This document shows, piece after piece, positions 33,348-42,190 of a stretch of 60,839 bases of DNA (its first letter is position 1; every line of letters begins with the position of its first letter). The stretch covers positions 1-60,839 of the forward strand of contig CANCJF010000002.1 in the NCBI GenBank assembly GCA_947378245.1. The letters run 5' to 3'. Below the pieces are notes generated by a model. It saw only the letters and a program-made list of their open reading frames with translations. It had not been told where the DNA came from and did no database searches. The DNA comes from Bacteroidota bacterium. GTDB lineage: Bacteria > Bacteroidota > Bacteroidia > Flavobacteriales_D > Crocinitomicaceae. The position numbers and the translations under genes were made by a program.

Positions 33348-35752
33348 AAATTCTAATCCTATTTTGCATTATTTTCCTTGCAGCTTCTTCAAATGCACAG
33401 GAGTATCATGGCTATGTCGAAAATGAGAATAAAGAAGCAATTTATGGCGCTAAAATTATGTGTGGATCCACGATAGTTTTAAGCGATTGGAATGGAAGGT
33501 TTGAATTAAAAAAACCAATAAATGACACCATAAAAGTCTCCTATTTGGGTTTTGAAACACAAGAAATTCTAATTTCTTCACTCACGAAAAATTTCATCCA
33601 CATCACCCTACTAGCAAATGCCAAAGAAATGAAAGAAGCAATTGTTATCAAGAATCGCTTTGAAAATTTTGATATCGGTTACCTCCCTCCAATCAAAGGC
33701 GTACAAATCACTACTGGGACTAGCACCTTAATACAAACAGAAGGTCAAGGTGGTGCCAAATCGAGTGCAAATCCACGGGAATTGTTTGCCAAAGTTCCTG
33801 GACTCAACATTTGGGAAAGTGATGGTGCAGGAATTCAAATGGGTGTTGGTGGTCGTGGTTTAAGTCCAAACCGTACTGCAAATTTTAATACGCGCCAAAA
33901 TGGGTACGACATCAGTGCAGATGCTTTAGGTTATCCTGAATCCTACTATACCCCACCCTTAGAAGCACTTTCTGCGATTGAAATTATTCGTGGTTCTGCT
34001 TCGCTACAATATGGAACGCAATTCGGCGGTTTGATGAATTTCATAATCAAAGAACCAGCAAAAAATTCTCCTTTTGAGTTTACTTCTCGCGCAACTGTCG
34101 GTAACTTTGGGTACAAGGCAGGATTTTTGCGTTTTAGCGGGACCAAAAACAAATTCGAATACCAAACCTATTACCAATACAAAGAAGGAACAGGATATCG
34201 TAATAATAGTCCGTTTAACCAACAACAATATTTTGCGCAACTTGGTTATCGTTTTAGCGACAAACAATCCATTCGCCTAGAATACACTACCATGAGCTAC
34301 GATGCGCAACAGCCGGGCGGATTAACAGACAAACAGTTTTACGAAAATCCAATACAAAGTGTCCGAGATAGAAACTGGTTTAAGGTAAACTGGAACCTGC
34401 TAGCACTGCACTATAACTTAGAAATCAAACCGGAATTACTGCTTAACATTCGTTCCTTCGGAATTCTTTCCTCCCGTCAATCCCTTGGTTTTTTAGGGAA
34501 AATTAACCAACAAGACCCAGGAAATGAACGCCAACTGATTTACGGTGATTTTAAAAATACTGGAACCGAAGTACGTCTTTTAAAAAAATATGAATTTACT
34601 ATCAAAGAAAAAACCATCAAAGGCGCATCCTTGGTCGGAGGAAGATTTTATATCGGACAAACCTCTGCTTTACAAGGAAATGCACCAGGTGGAAGCGAAG
34701 CAGATTTTCGATTTACTTCCAACAACGAATTAGAAAATTCCAACTATTTATTTCCATCGAATAACCTATCCCTTTTCACCGAACACATTTGGTTTTTAAG
34801 TTCTCGCACATCCTTCAACGTAGGATTTCGCTACGAACACATTACCAGTGCTTCTTCTGGATACTATAAAGTGTACAGCATCCATAATCTAACCCAAGAT
34901 ACACTCGCTATTCAAAAATTTGAATCCAGTAATTCTTTAACGCGTTCTGTACCTTTGGGTGGTTTTGGACTTTCTTATAAAACGACTAAACAAACCAACC
35001 TATATGGAAATTTCTGTATGAATTACCGTGCGGTCAATTTTAGCGATATTCGAGTAACCAATCCAAACTTATTGATCGACAGTGCGATGCGTGACGAATA
35101 TGGATCCACCGCTGAAATCGGTTTCCGCGGATTCATCAAACGCTATTTATATGTCGATGTAGCCGCTTTTCACTTGTATTATGGCGACAAAATTGGAATT
35201 ACTCCACTGGAAGGTAGCATCAAAAAAATCCGTACAAACATTGGAAATGCACGTAATGTTGGGGTAGAATGTTTGGTGGAATTTGACTTTATCAAAGCAA
35301 TCAATGACAGCTCTAAATACAATTCATCGTTCTATGTGAATTTCTCCTATATCCATGCGAAATATGTCTCCTCCAAAGAGGCAAACTTTATCGGTAAACA
35401 ACTAGAATATGTGAGTCCGATTATCCTGAAATCAGGAGTAAAAATCAAACACGACCGTTGGGGAGCAACCATCCAAGGTTCATACAATGCTGCACAATTC
35501 TCGGACGCTTCTAATTCCGTAGAACCGAGCGGTGATGCGGTTATCGGTAAAGTACCAGCCTATTTTGTAATGGATCTATCTGCAAAGTATAATTTCAAGA
35601 AATGGTTTACCCTTGAAGGTGGAATCAACAACCTATTAAACGAATCCTATTTTACGCGTAGAGCTACGGCCTATCCTGGTCCTGGAATTTTACCTTCTGA
35701 TGGTCGAAATTTCTACGTGACGGTGCAGTTTAAGATTGGTGAGAGGAAGTGA
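33344..35752 (+). CDS. TonB-dependent receptor, FecA-like
   Basis: This 802-residue outer-membrane transporter has, in order, a signal peptide (about 1-18), a carboxypeptidase-regulatory-like beta domain (about 20-95), a plug domain with GVGGRGLSPNR and IEIIRGSASLQYG, and a 22-strand barrel ending in an aromatic NFYVTVQFKI segment. The plug is reminiscent of ferric-dicitrate receptors. It overlaps the HTTM gene by 4 bp. It is the last gene of the cluster and abuts the convergent DtxR-family gene. The substrate is most likely an iron complex, inferred from the imelysin partner. Confidence 0.9.
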   Translation: MKILILFCIIFLAASSNAQEYHGYVENENKEAIYGAKIMCGSTIVLSDWNGRFELKKPINDTIKVSYLGFETQEILISSLTKNFIHITLLANAKEMKEAIVIKNRFENFDIGYLPPIKGVQITTGTSTLIQTEGQGGAKSSANPRELFAKVPGLNIWESDGAGIQMGVGGRGLSPNRTANFNTRQNGYDISADALGYPESYYTPPLEALSAIEIIRGSASLQYGTQFGGLMNFIIKEPAKNSPFEFTSRATVGNFGYKAGFLRFSGTKNKFEYQTYYQYKEGTGYRNNSPFNQQQYFAQLGYRFSDKQSIRLEYTTMSYDAQQPGGLTDKQFYENPIQSVRDRNWFKVNWNLLALHYNLEIKPELLLNIRSFGILSSRQSLGFLGKINQQDPGNERQLIYGDFKNTGTEVRLLKKYEFTIKEKTIKGASLVGGRFYIGQTSALQGNAPGGSEADFRFTSNNELENSNYLFPSNNLSLFTEHIWFLSSRTSFNVGFRYEHITSASSGYYKVYSIHNLTQDTLAIQKFESSNSLTRSVPLGGFGLSYKTTKQTNLYGNFCMNYRAVNFSDIRVTNPNLLIDSAMRDEYGSTAEIGFRGFIKRYLYVDVAAFHLYYGDKIGITPLEGSIKKIRTNIGNARNVGVECLVEFDFIKAINDSSKYNSSFYVNFSYIHAKYVSSKEANFIGKQLEYVSPIILKSGVKIKHDRWGATIQGSYNAAQFSDASNSVEPSGDAVIGKVPAYFVMDLSAKYNFKKWFTLEGGINNLLNESYFTRRATAYPGPGILPSDGRNFYVTVQFKIGERK

Positions 35753-36412
35753 TTACACTACATAAATATTCTCGGCAAACTTTTCGCTCACACTCGATTC
35801 AACCCCATTCACCTCAATCACCATCAAAGCATCGAATTCCTGACGCGATTTTACATGTATCTCATTATTAATTCCCAATCCTACCTTCACCACATACTGT
35901 AGAAAAGCGGATGAATTATCCTTCACTGCTACCATCTTACATAGCTGACCGACTGGTATATCTAACAATGTTTTACGAAATTGCTTGGTCAACTCCCCTC
36001 CTTTCGATGGAATCGGATCTCCGTGTGGATCAAACGCTGGATAATCCAAAAATTTCTCCAATTTATCAATCAACTTAGACGACTGGATATGCTCCAATTG
36101 CTCTGCTACATCATGTACTTCATCCCAACTAAACTCTAACTTTTCATACAAAAAGGTCTCCCACAACCGGTGCTTACGTATCACTTCCGTAGCAATATTC
36201 TTCCCTTCTCGTGTTAAGGTAATCTTCTTGTACTTTTCAAAATCAACCAAGGCTTTGTCGCGTAAACGCTTCAACATGTCATTCGCTGTTGCCGGTTTCA
36301 CACCTAAGTGCAATGCTAATTCATTCGTTCCGACTCCTGTTTCACCACTGTCAAAAGAAATGCGTAACAAGGCTTTTAAATAATTCTCCTCCGTAAATGA
36401 AATCATAGACAT
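35753..36412 (-). CDS. DtxR/MntR-family metal-dependent transcriptional repressor
   Basis: This protein of about 219 residues starts at an ATG at 36412. A further in-frame ATG at 36406 is possible, and the TTG at 36436 is less likely. The N-terminal winged helix (SFTEENYLKALLRIS, LALHLGVKPATANDMLKRL) is followed by the metal-binding dimerisation domain, with LWETFLYEKLEFSWDEVHDVAEQLEHI and CDPHG-like FDPHGDPIP. A C-terminal FeoA-like SH3 segment follows (LLDIPVGQLCKMVAVKD). Such proteins repress metal uptake when loaded with Fe(II) or Mn(II). It is convergent with TonB receptor 1 and divergent from TonB receptor 2, with a palindrome between. Confidence 0.92.
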   Translation of the reverse strand: MSMISFTEENYLKALLRISFDSGETGVGTNELALHLGVKPATANDMLKRLRDKALVDFEKYKKITLTREGKNIATEVIRKHRLWETFLYEKLEFSWDEVHDVAEQLEHIQSSKLIDKLEKFLDYPAFDPHGDPIPSKGGELTKQFRKTLLDIPVGQLCKMVAVKDNSSAFLQYVVKVGLGINNEIHVKSRQEFDALMVIEVNGVESSVSEKFAENIYVV

Positions 36413-36462
36413 GTAGTTGTTAGTGCTTACAAACAAAGATAAAACAAATAATCAAACTAAAT

Positions 36463-36493
36463 TTGTTAGACTAGTCTAACTTTATTATATTTG
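36463..36493 (+). promoter_or_regulatory. Promoter of TonB receptor 2
   Basis: TTG at 36463-36465 and TATATTTG at 36486-36493 are 20 bp apart. This gives a start near 36499 and a leader of about 25 nt before the ATG at 36525. The palindromic operator lies exactly in the spacer. Confidence 0.65.
36465..36480. promoter_or_regulatory. Predicted DtxR/MntR operator (perfect 16-bp palindrome)
   Basis: GTTAGACTAGTCTAAC is a perfect palindrome and resembles DtxR-family boxes, which centre on TTAGG..CCTAA-type half-sites. It lies between the -33 and -7 elements of TonB receptor 2, about 55 bp upstream of the repressor gene. Repression of both is inferred. Confidence 0.65.
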
Positions 36494-36524
36494 CACACCT
36501 AACTATTGATTAAACGTATTGTAT

Positions 36525-38822
36525 ATGTTCAAATTACACCAAATTCTAACCTTGTTTTTTATCTGTGGTTCGTTTTTTCTATCTGCGCAACAAAGTGTAA
36601 TTACAGGGAAAGTAATCGCTGATAACAAACCGATACAAAAGGTTAACGTGGTACTTGTTGGTACATCCTACTCCACCATAACAGATTCTGTAGGACAATT
36701 TATACTCGAAAAGATACCAAACGCAAGCTATAAAATCAGGGTACTCTCCCTCGAACACCACAAAAATGAAAAAACGATTACCCTGAAAGATAGAGACACG
36801 CTTAACATTAACCTAGAACTCTTCTCCAATGCCAAAGAATTAGAACAAGTGGTCATTTCTGGAACCATGAAGGAAATCACTCGCTCAGAAAGCCCTGTCC
36901 CTGTGGAAGTTTATTCCCAAACCTATTTCAAGAAAAACCCAACAGCAAACATCTACGAAGCACTCCAAAATGTGAATGGTGTGCGTCCTCAACTCAACTG
37001 TGCGGTATGCAATACGGGAGATATCCACATCAACGGTTTGGAAGGTCCATACACGATGGTACTCATTGATGGTATGCCAATCGTGAGTAGTTTATCCACG
37101 GTTTACGGACTCTCGGGAATACCGAACTCGCTTGTCGATCGCATCGAAATTGTCAAAGGACCTGCCTCCTCCCTTTATGGTAGTGAAGCAGTCGGAGGAT
37201 TGATCAACATCATCACTAAAAAAACACAAAATACGCCCCGATTTAGTACGGATGTTTTTACTACTAGCTGGGGAGAAGTTAATACAGACCTAGGTTTAAA
37301 AATGAAAATCAAAGAAAAAGCGGAGGTTCTGACTGGTGTCAACTACTTCAATTTCCAACAAAAAATAGATAAAAACAAGGATAACTTTACCGATATGACC
37401 CTACAAGACCGTATTTCAGTATTCCAAAAATGGAATTTTATCAGAAAGGAAAATCGCATCTTTAACCTAGCGGGTCGTTGTATGTACGAAGATCGTAACG
37501 GCGGAGATGTTCGATGGGAAAAAAAATTCAGAGGTGGAGACAGTATTTATGGGGAAAGTATCTACACTTCGCGCTACGAAGTACTCGGTAATTATCAACT
37601 TCCAACTACAGAAAAAGTAATGCTCTCTTTCTCATACAACAGCCACGCTCAAGATTCTCGTTATGGAACAACTTCCTACATTGCGCTTCAACAAATCGGG
37701 TTTTCTCAACTTACCTGGGATAAAAAACTGGGCAAACATGATTTTTTACTCGGAACCGCTCTGCGATATACGTTCTATGACGATAACACACCGGCAACCC
37801 AAAATACGGATACCATTCAACCAACAACAATCGCTCAAAAAACCTGGTTACCTGGAAGTTTTATACAAGATGAAATTGCCATCACGGATAAAAACAAACT
37901 CTTACTCGGATTTCGGTACGACTATAACTCCTACCACGGCAACATCTTCACACCACGCATCGGCTATAAATGGGCAATTAAGGAAAATAAGAGCCTGCGA
38001 ATTAACGCCGGAACAGGATTTAGAGTGGTCAACCTATTCACCGAAGACCACGCAGCACTAACGGGTGCACGTACCGTAGAAATTAAACACGAATTACGAC
38101 CAGAAAAATCCTACAATGCAAATATCAACTACATCCATAAAATTACGCTAGAAAAGGGAACAACAATCAACCTAGATGCTACAGCATTTTACACCTACTT
38201 CAACAACCGTATCGTCGGAGATTTTGATACCGATCCCAATAAAATAATCTATGATAATTTAAACGGACACGCTGTAAGTAAAGGATTAAGCCTGAATGTA
38301 GAATTGAATCTAATACAAGGTCTCAAAATAATCACTGGTGGTACACTAATGGAAAATACCTTAACAGAAAATGGAATCACCAGACAACAAATACTTACAG
38401 AAAAATTCACGGGTGTTTGGGCAGTTTCTTACAAAATAAAAAAAGCAAAATTAGCAATCGACTATACAGGAAATGTATATAGTCCAATGCGTCTACCAAT
38501 ACTCGGCGAACTAGATCCACGTAGTTCCGTTTCCCCATGGTGGAGCATCCAAAACATTCAGTTTACCTACAACGGATTTAAAAACTTCGAAATCTATGGT
38601 GGTGTCAAAAACCTCCTCAACTGGACGCCATTTAAGGAAAAAAATCCATTCATCATCGCGCGTACCAACGACCCATTCGATAAAAACGTAAAACTCGATG
38701 CACATGGAAAAGTACTTGTAACTCCAGAAAACCCTTACGGACTCACCTTCGACCCTACTTACATCTACGCCCCAACGCAAGGGATAAGAACGTTTATAGG
38801 CGTGAGGTATTTTTTAAAATAA
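36525..38822 (+). CDS. TonB-dependent receptor with CxxC plug, probably repressor-controlled
   Basis: This 765-residue outer-membrane transporter starts at the ATG at 36525. A TTG two codons earlier is less likely. A signal peptide (to about residue 22, ending LSAQQ) is followed by a carboxypeptidase-regulatory-like domain (ITGKVIADNKPIQKVNVVLV). The plug (about 115-235) contains LNCAVCNTGDIHINGLEGPY and IVKGPASSLYGSEAVGGLIN. A barrel completes the protein. The two cysteines CAVC sit at the start of the plug and look like a metal-binding or redox pair. The divergent DtxR/MntR-family regulator and its palindrome suggest metal-repressed expression. The specific metal is unknown. Confidence 0.9.
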   Translation: MFKLHQILTLFFICGSFFLSAQQSVITGKVIADNKPIQKVNVVLVGTSYSTITDSVGQFILEKIPNASYKIRVLSLEHHKNEKTITLKDRDTLNINLELFSNAKELEQVVISGTMKEITRSESPVPVEVYSQTYFKKNPTANIYEALQNVNGVRPQLNCAVCNTGDIHINGLEGPYTMVLIDGMPIVSSLSTVYGLSGIPNSLVDRIEIVKGPASSLYGSEAVGGLINIITKKTQNTPRFSTDVFTTSWGEVNTDLGLKMKIKEKAEVLTGVNYFNFQQKIDKNKDNFTDMTLQDRISVFQKWNFIRKENRIFNLAGRCMYEDRNGGDVRWEKKFRGGDSIYGESIYTSRYEVLGNYQLPTTEKVMLSFSYNSHAQDSRYGTTSYIALQQIGFSQLTWDKKLGKHDFLLGTALRYTFYDDNTPATQNTDTIQPTTIAQKTWLPGSFIQDEIAITDKNKLLLGFRYDYNSYHGNIFTPRIGYKWAIKENKSLRINAGTGFRVVNLFTEDHAALTGARTVEIKHELRPEKSYNANINYIHKITLEKGTTINLDATAFYTYFNNRIVGDFDTDPNKIIYDNLNGHAVSKGLSLNVELNLIQGLKIITGGTLMENTLTENGITRQQILTEKFTGVWAVSYKIKKAKLAIDYTGNVYSPMRLPILGELDPRSSVSPWWSIQNIQFTYNGFKNFEIYGGVKNLLNWTPFKEKNPFIIARTNDPFDKNVKLDAHGKVLVTPENPYGLTFDPTYIYAPTQGIRTFIGVRYFLK

Positions 38823-38931
38823 ATTCTCAATGAAATAGATATTTTAAACAGTCATAAACTTCTATTAAATAATTGATTATCTATAAAATAAACCACCTAC
38901 AAATTATTGGAATTTATTTTTTATATACTAC

Positions 38932-38944
38932 TACTTCGCTGATA
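38932..38944 (+). repeat. Possible third copy of a REP-adjacent motif
   Basis: TACTTCGCTGATA resembles TACTTCGCTATAC at 1288-1300 and TACTTCGCGATAA at 2019-2031. It is followed by the small hairpin CTGATA/TATCAG. The match is short and may be chance. Confidence 0.3.
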
Positions 38945-39009
38945 AATATCAGTGTTTAACACCCAAAAACACGCTACATTTATCTATTAATTAACTTAAA
39001 CTATAAAGT

Positions 39010-39423
39010 ATGAAAGTTTACGAAGTAGAAGGGAAAATTCGTTCCGAATGGAATTCAGAAGTTAGAGCAATTATTGATACTTGGACGACTTATATGATAA
39101 GTTTAGAGGAGTTTAAGACTTCTGTACTCGACAATAGTTTGTTATTTGCAAAAGCAAATAATGGACAAGCTTGGATAGTGGATTCAAGTCAAGCAAAAGG
39201 GTTGTTTTCAAAAGAACAACTAGCATTCATTGATAAAGCAGTGTTTCCAGCATTTCATAAAGCAGGAATAAAATATTTCATTACAATCAAACCTACAAAT
39301 AGTGTGTTTACTGAAATGACAGTAAAACAATATTCCGCCCTTTCTGGACCACATGGTGTACAACTGGTAGAAGTAAGCAATGTTGACCAAGCAATTATGT
39401 GGCTGAAAAGCAATGCTAAATAA
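39010..39423 (+). CDS. STAS/SpoIIAA-like hypothetical protein
   Basis: This 137-residue cytosolic protein has no signal peptide. The alternating beta/alpha pattern is clear: SLLFAKANNGQAWIVDSSQ, then FSKEQLAFIDKAVFPAFHKA, KYFITIKPTN, and ending VEVSNVDQAIMWLKSN. It is typical of STAS-fold SpoIIAA-like proteins. No phosphorylatable serine motif of an anti-sigma antagonist can be identified with certainty. It stands alone with its own terminator. Function unknown, and the fold assignment is an inference from the pattern. Confidence 0.65.
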   Translation: MKVYEVEGKIRSEWNSEVRAIIDTWTTYMISLEEFKTSVLDNSLLFAKANNGQAWIVDSSQAKGLFSKEQLAFIDKAVFPAFHKAGIKYFITIKPTNSVFTEMTVKQYSALSGPHGVQLVEVSNVDQAIMWLKSNAK

Positions 39424-39432
39424 AAAATAAGG

Positions 39433-39470
39433 ATGGTGGATAAAATAGTTTGTCCACCATTATTATTTAT
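39433..39470 (+). terminator. Terminator after the STAS-like gene
   Basis: ATGGTGGA (39433-39440) pairs with TCCACCAT (39453-39460) and is followed by a T/A-rich tail, 10 bp after the stop codon. Confidence 0.7.
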
Positions 39471-39601
39471 TCCAGATTTAGAAATTTAAAATACAATTTA
39501 ATACTAATCATTGATTGAAACCATAAATCGGCCATTTAGGAAATTTTCGTAGAAAATAAATGTAATGGAACGTAGTCAAACCCTTGTTTGAACTCAGCCT
39601 T

Positions 39602-39624
39602 CTAATTTTCAGTTTGAAAATTAG
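39602..39624. repeat. Perfect 10-bp hairpin
   Basis: CTAATTTTCA and TGAAAATTAG flank a GTT loop. An outer GCCTT/AAGGC pair extends the stem after a small bulge, forming a palindromic element with no coding role. Confidence 0.6.
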
Positions 39625-39710
39625 CTAAAGGCGTTTGTGAGTTTGGGTGAAGACAGTGAAATGAAATGTAATTTTCAAGAAAAATTCCTAGAGGCCTAGA
39701 CTTTTTGGCT

Positions 39711-39739
39711 CCACCTTTTTGGGCGATGCAAAAAGGTGG
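39711..39739. repeat. Perfect 11-bp hairpin 10 bp after the selO stop
   Basis: CCACCTTTTTG (39711-39721) pairs with CAAAAAGGTGG (39729-39739) across GGCGATG. For the minus-strand selO transcript the A-rich side follows the stem, so it is not a canonical terminator. It may be a REP-like palindrome or an RNA-stability hairpin. Confidence 0.65.
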
Positions 39740-39748
39740 AAAAAACCA

Positions 39749-41203
39749 TCACGTACCACAATACGTTCTATAATCTCCATCCCCATCCCTCGGTGGTTCT
39801 TGAAATTCTTCATTTCCTTTATGCTCCTCATACGGCGCTTGCAAGACTCCCAACAAACGATGAAACAAACCATAATCACTCAAATTCGCCGCTTGATGCA
39901 ATGCTTCCTCCACCAAATGATTTCGTGGAATGAACTTCGAATTAAACATGTTCAACAAACTACAAACTTCCTCCCAAACATATGTTGAAACGCGTTTTTC
40001 CCATCGCGTAAACCAAGATTGAAAATCTGCTAGCCCATAGATTCCGATGTGTTCGTTCTTAGCTTTAAGCAACTGCAAAAACGTATTCGTATAATCTACC
40101 TTGTTTGCTTCCATCCAATGCAATAAGTCCTTGATCAATGCCGCATCTCCTTCTTGCTCTTCCAAAATACCCAACTTAGAACACATCATTTTCGCCCAAC
40201 GTTGTTCATAGATGGCAGGAAATTCATTAATGATTTCTTGGCACAATTTAACTGCTTCATCCTTATCCTCACGGATAATCGGAATCAAAGCACTTGCTAA
40301 ACAAGCAATATTCCATTGTGCAATCGAAGGTTGATTTCCGTAAGCATAGCGACTATTACGGTCTATCGAACTAAAAACTGTCGCAGGATTATATGCATTC
40401 ATAAACGCGCACGGACCATAATCGATTGTTTCCCCAGGTATACTCATATTGTCGGTATTCATCACACCATGGATAAATCCAACACGCATCCAATTTACAA
40501 TCAAATCGATTTGTGTGTCCTGCACTTTTCTTAAAAATGCCAAAGGGGCATTCCCTTCTTTCGAAACTTCCGGATAATGCCGTTCGATTACATAATCACA
40601 AAATGCACATAATTCATCTTTAGGTAAATATTTGGAAGCAAATTGAAACGTTCCCACACGAATGTGACTTGCAGCAACACGTGTTAATACCGCTCCTTCA
40701 CTCACATATTCTCGATACACTTCATCGCCTGTTCCAACAACTGCCAAACTGCGCGTAGTTGGAATACCCAATCCATGCATTGCTTCACTAATAAAATACT
40801 CACGTAACATCGCACTCGTTGTAGCACGACCATCACCATTGCGCGAATAAGGTGTACGTCCAGCACCTTTTAATTGGATGTCAAAGCGTTTTCCTGTGTC
40901 TGTGATATGTTCTCCTACTAAAATCGCCCTACCGTCTCCTAAGACATTAAAATGACCAAATTGATGACCGGCATAGGCTTGAGCGATTGATTCAGTACCT
41001 TCAGGTAGTTCATTACCTGATAAAAAAGAAACAAAATCATCAACATTTTCAACACTAAGGTTAAGTTCTTCCGCTAAACGTTTGTTAAATAGCAGTAACT
41101 TAGGCTGAATAGATTTAGTTGGTTTAACCTTTGAAAATAATAACTCATTAACACGAGTGTATGAGTTATCCCATTTCCAATTTATCTTAGAAGTTGATAG
41201 CAT
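39749..41203 (-). CDS. selO: SelO/YdiU family protein adenylyltransferase
   Basis: This 484-residue pseudokinase-fold protein belongs to the SelO family, which transfers AMP to protein hydroxyl groups in redox responses. The family signatures are present: AYAGHQFGHF near residue 80, LKGAGRTPYSRNGDGRATTS with the ATP-binding lysine and arginines, a later VNWMRVGFIHGVMNTDNMSI, and IDYGPCAFMNAYNPATVFSS. The C-terminal YCGT fits bacterial homologues, in which the eukaryotic selenocysteine site is a Cys. The length is normal. It stands alone, downstream of the terminator that ends the atp operon. Confidence 0.93.
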   Translation of the reverse strand: MLSTSKINWKWDNSYTRVNELLFSKVKPTKSIQPKLLLFNKRLAEELNLSVENVDDFVSFLSGNELPEGTESIAQAYAGHQFGHFNVLGDGRAILVGEHITDTGKRFDIQLKGAGRTPYSRNGDGRATTSAMLREYFISEAMHGLGIPTTRSLAVVGTGDEVYREYVSEGAVLTRVAASHIRVGTFQFASKYLPKDELCAFCDYVIERHYPEVSKEGNAPLAFLRKVQDTQIDLIVNWMRVGFIHGVMNTDNMSIPGETIDYGPCAFMNAYNPATVFSSIDRNSRYAYGNQPSIAQWNIACLASALIPIIREDKDEAVKLCQEIINEFPAIYEQRWAKMMCSKLGILEEQEGDAALIKDLLHWMEANKVDYTNTFLQLLKAKNEHIGIYGLADFQSWFTRWEKRVSTYVWEEVCSLLNMFNSKFIPRNHLVEEALHQAANLSDYGLFHRLLGVLQAPYEEHKGNEEFQEPPRDGDGDYRTYCGT

Positions 41204-41222
41204 ACTATAAATTTAAATCAAA

Positions 41223-41248
41223 AAAGGCTACCCAATCGAGTAGCCTTT
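41223..41248 (-). terminator. Terminator at the end of the atp operon
   Basis: AAAGGCTAC (41223-41231) pairs with GTAGCCTTT (41240-41248). On the minus strand it is followed by TT and more T/A. It lies about 20 bp downstream of atpG and just before the selO start. Confidence 0.7.
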
Positions 41249-41267
41249 CTTATAATTCTATTTTCTA

Positions 41268-42140
41268 TTAATTGTTCAATGCCTCAGCACCACCAACAAT
41301 CTCTAAAATTTCATTTGTAATCGCAGCTTGACGCGCTTTGTTGTAACTTAACGTTAATGAACGTTTTAATTCTTTCGCGTTATCTGTTGCTTTATGCATC
41401 GCTGTCATACGTGCTCCATGCTCAGAAGCATGAGAATCTAACAATGCTTTGAAAAATTGTGTTTTCAATGATTTAGGGATCAACTCCTCAACAATCTCAG
41501 ATTTAGATGGTTCAAAAATATAATCATTAGTAACCGCTGAATCTTCAGAAACTGTTGCAACGATAGGTAATAATTGCTCCGCTTTCACATCTTGCGAACT
41601 TGCATTCACAAATGAATTATAAACAACAACTACTTTATCGTATTTTCTTTCTAAAAACAGTTGAATTACATTTTCAGTAATTTCAGCTGCATTCGCGAAA
41701 GACAGATTTGCAAAAATATCATTTACACCAACTGTATCATTCTCTAAACGAAGTGGACTTCTTCTGAATGAATCTGTAATTTTTTTACCGAAGCAAAGAA
41801 TATTTACATTTGAGTTAGTATAATCTTTAGAAATTAATTGATTAACTCTCTTAAGTACGTTATTATTAAAACCACCACAAAGACCACGATTTGAGGAAAT
41901 TGCTAAGATTAATACATTAGATTCTTCTCTTACTTCCGCAAAAGCATTTTCAGATAAATCCAAAGTAGCACTTAAATTACCTAAAATTTCTTGCAATTTA
42001 TTTGAATAAGGCTTCATTTGCGTAATTGCATCTTGTGCTCTTTTCAATTTTGCAGCAGAAACCATCTTCATCGCTGAAGTAATCTGCATCGTAGATGAGA
42101 TAGAGGTAATCCTGTTTTTTATTTCTTTTAAGTTAGCCAT
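41268..42140 (-). CDS. atpG: F1 ATP synthase gamma subunit
   Basis: This is the central-stalk rotor subunit, at 290 residues. The N-terminal coiled helix LKEIKNRITSISSTMQITSA is present. The C-terminal helix MTAMHKATDNAKEL ends in QAAITNEILEIVGGAEAL, the strongest gamma signature. It is the last gene of the truncated atp operon, preceded by a hairpin at 42155-42182. In the complex one gamma serves three alpha, so the hairpin may help lower its output. Confidence 0.95.
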   Translation of the reverse strand: MANLKEIKNRITSISSTMQITSAMKMVSAAKLKRAQDAITQMKPYSNKLQEILGNLSATLDLSENAFAEVREESNVLILAISSNRGLCGGFNNNVLKRVNQLISKDYTNSNVNILCFGKKITDSFRRSPLRLENDTVGVNDIFANLSFANAAEITENVIQLFLERKYDKVVVVYNSFVNASSQDVKAEQLLPIVATVSEDSAVTNDYIFEPSKSEIVEELIPKSLKTQFFKALLDSHASEHGARMTAMHKATDNAKELKRSLTLSYNKARQAAITNEILEIVGGAEALNN

Positions 42141-42154
42141 AGAGTAACAAAAAA

Positions 42155-42182
42155 AGTGTAGCTCAATAAATTAAGCTACACT
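42155..42182 (-). terminator. Terminator-like hairpin between atpA and atpG
   Basis: AGTGTAGCT (42155-42163) pairs with AGCTACACT (42174-42182). On the minus strand a run of T follows at once. It is placed inside the operon, so it probably acts as a partial terminator. Confidence 0.65.
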
Positions 42183-42190
42183 AATTATAA

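Larger units (their letters stand above)
39471..39748. other. Intergenic region with two strong palindromes
   Basis: The stretch between the STAS-like and selO genes holds a 10-bp perfect stem at 39602-39624 and an 11-bp perfect stem at 39711-39739, listed separately. Otherwise it has no gene-like open frame and no promoter match. Confidence 0.5.

Noticed and set aside
39719-40003. Plus-strand open frames overlapping the selO 3' end
   Set aside because: They lie antisense to selO and begin in the palindrome. There is no sign of coding.
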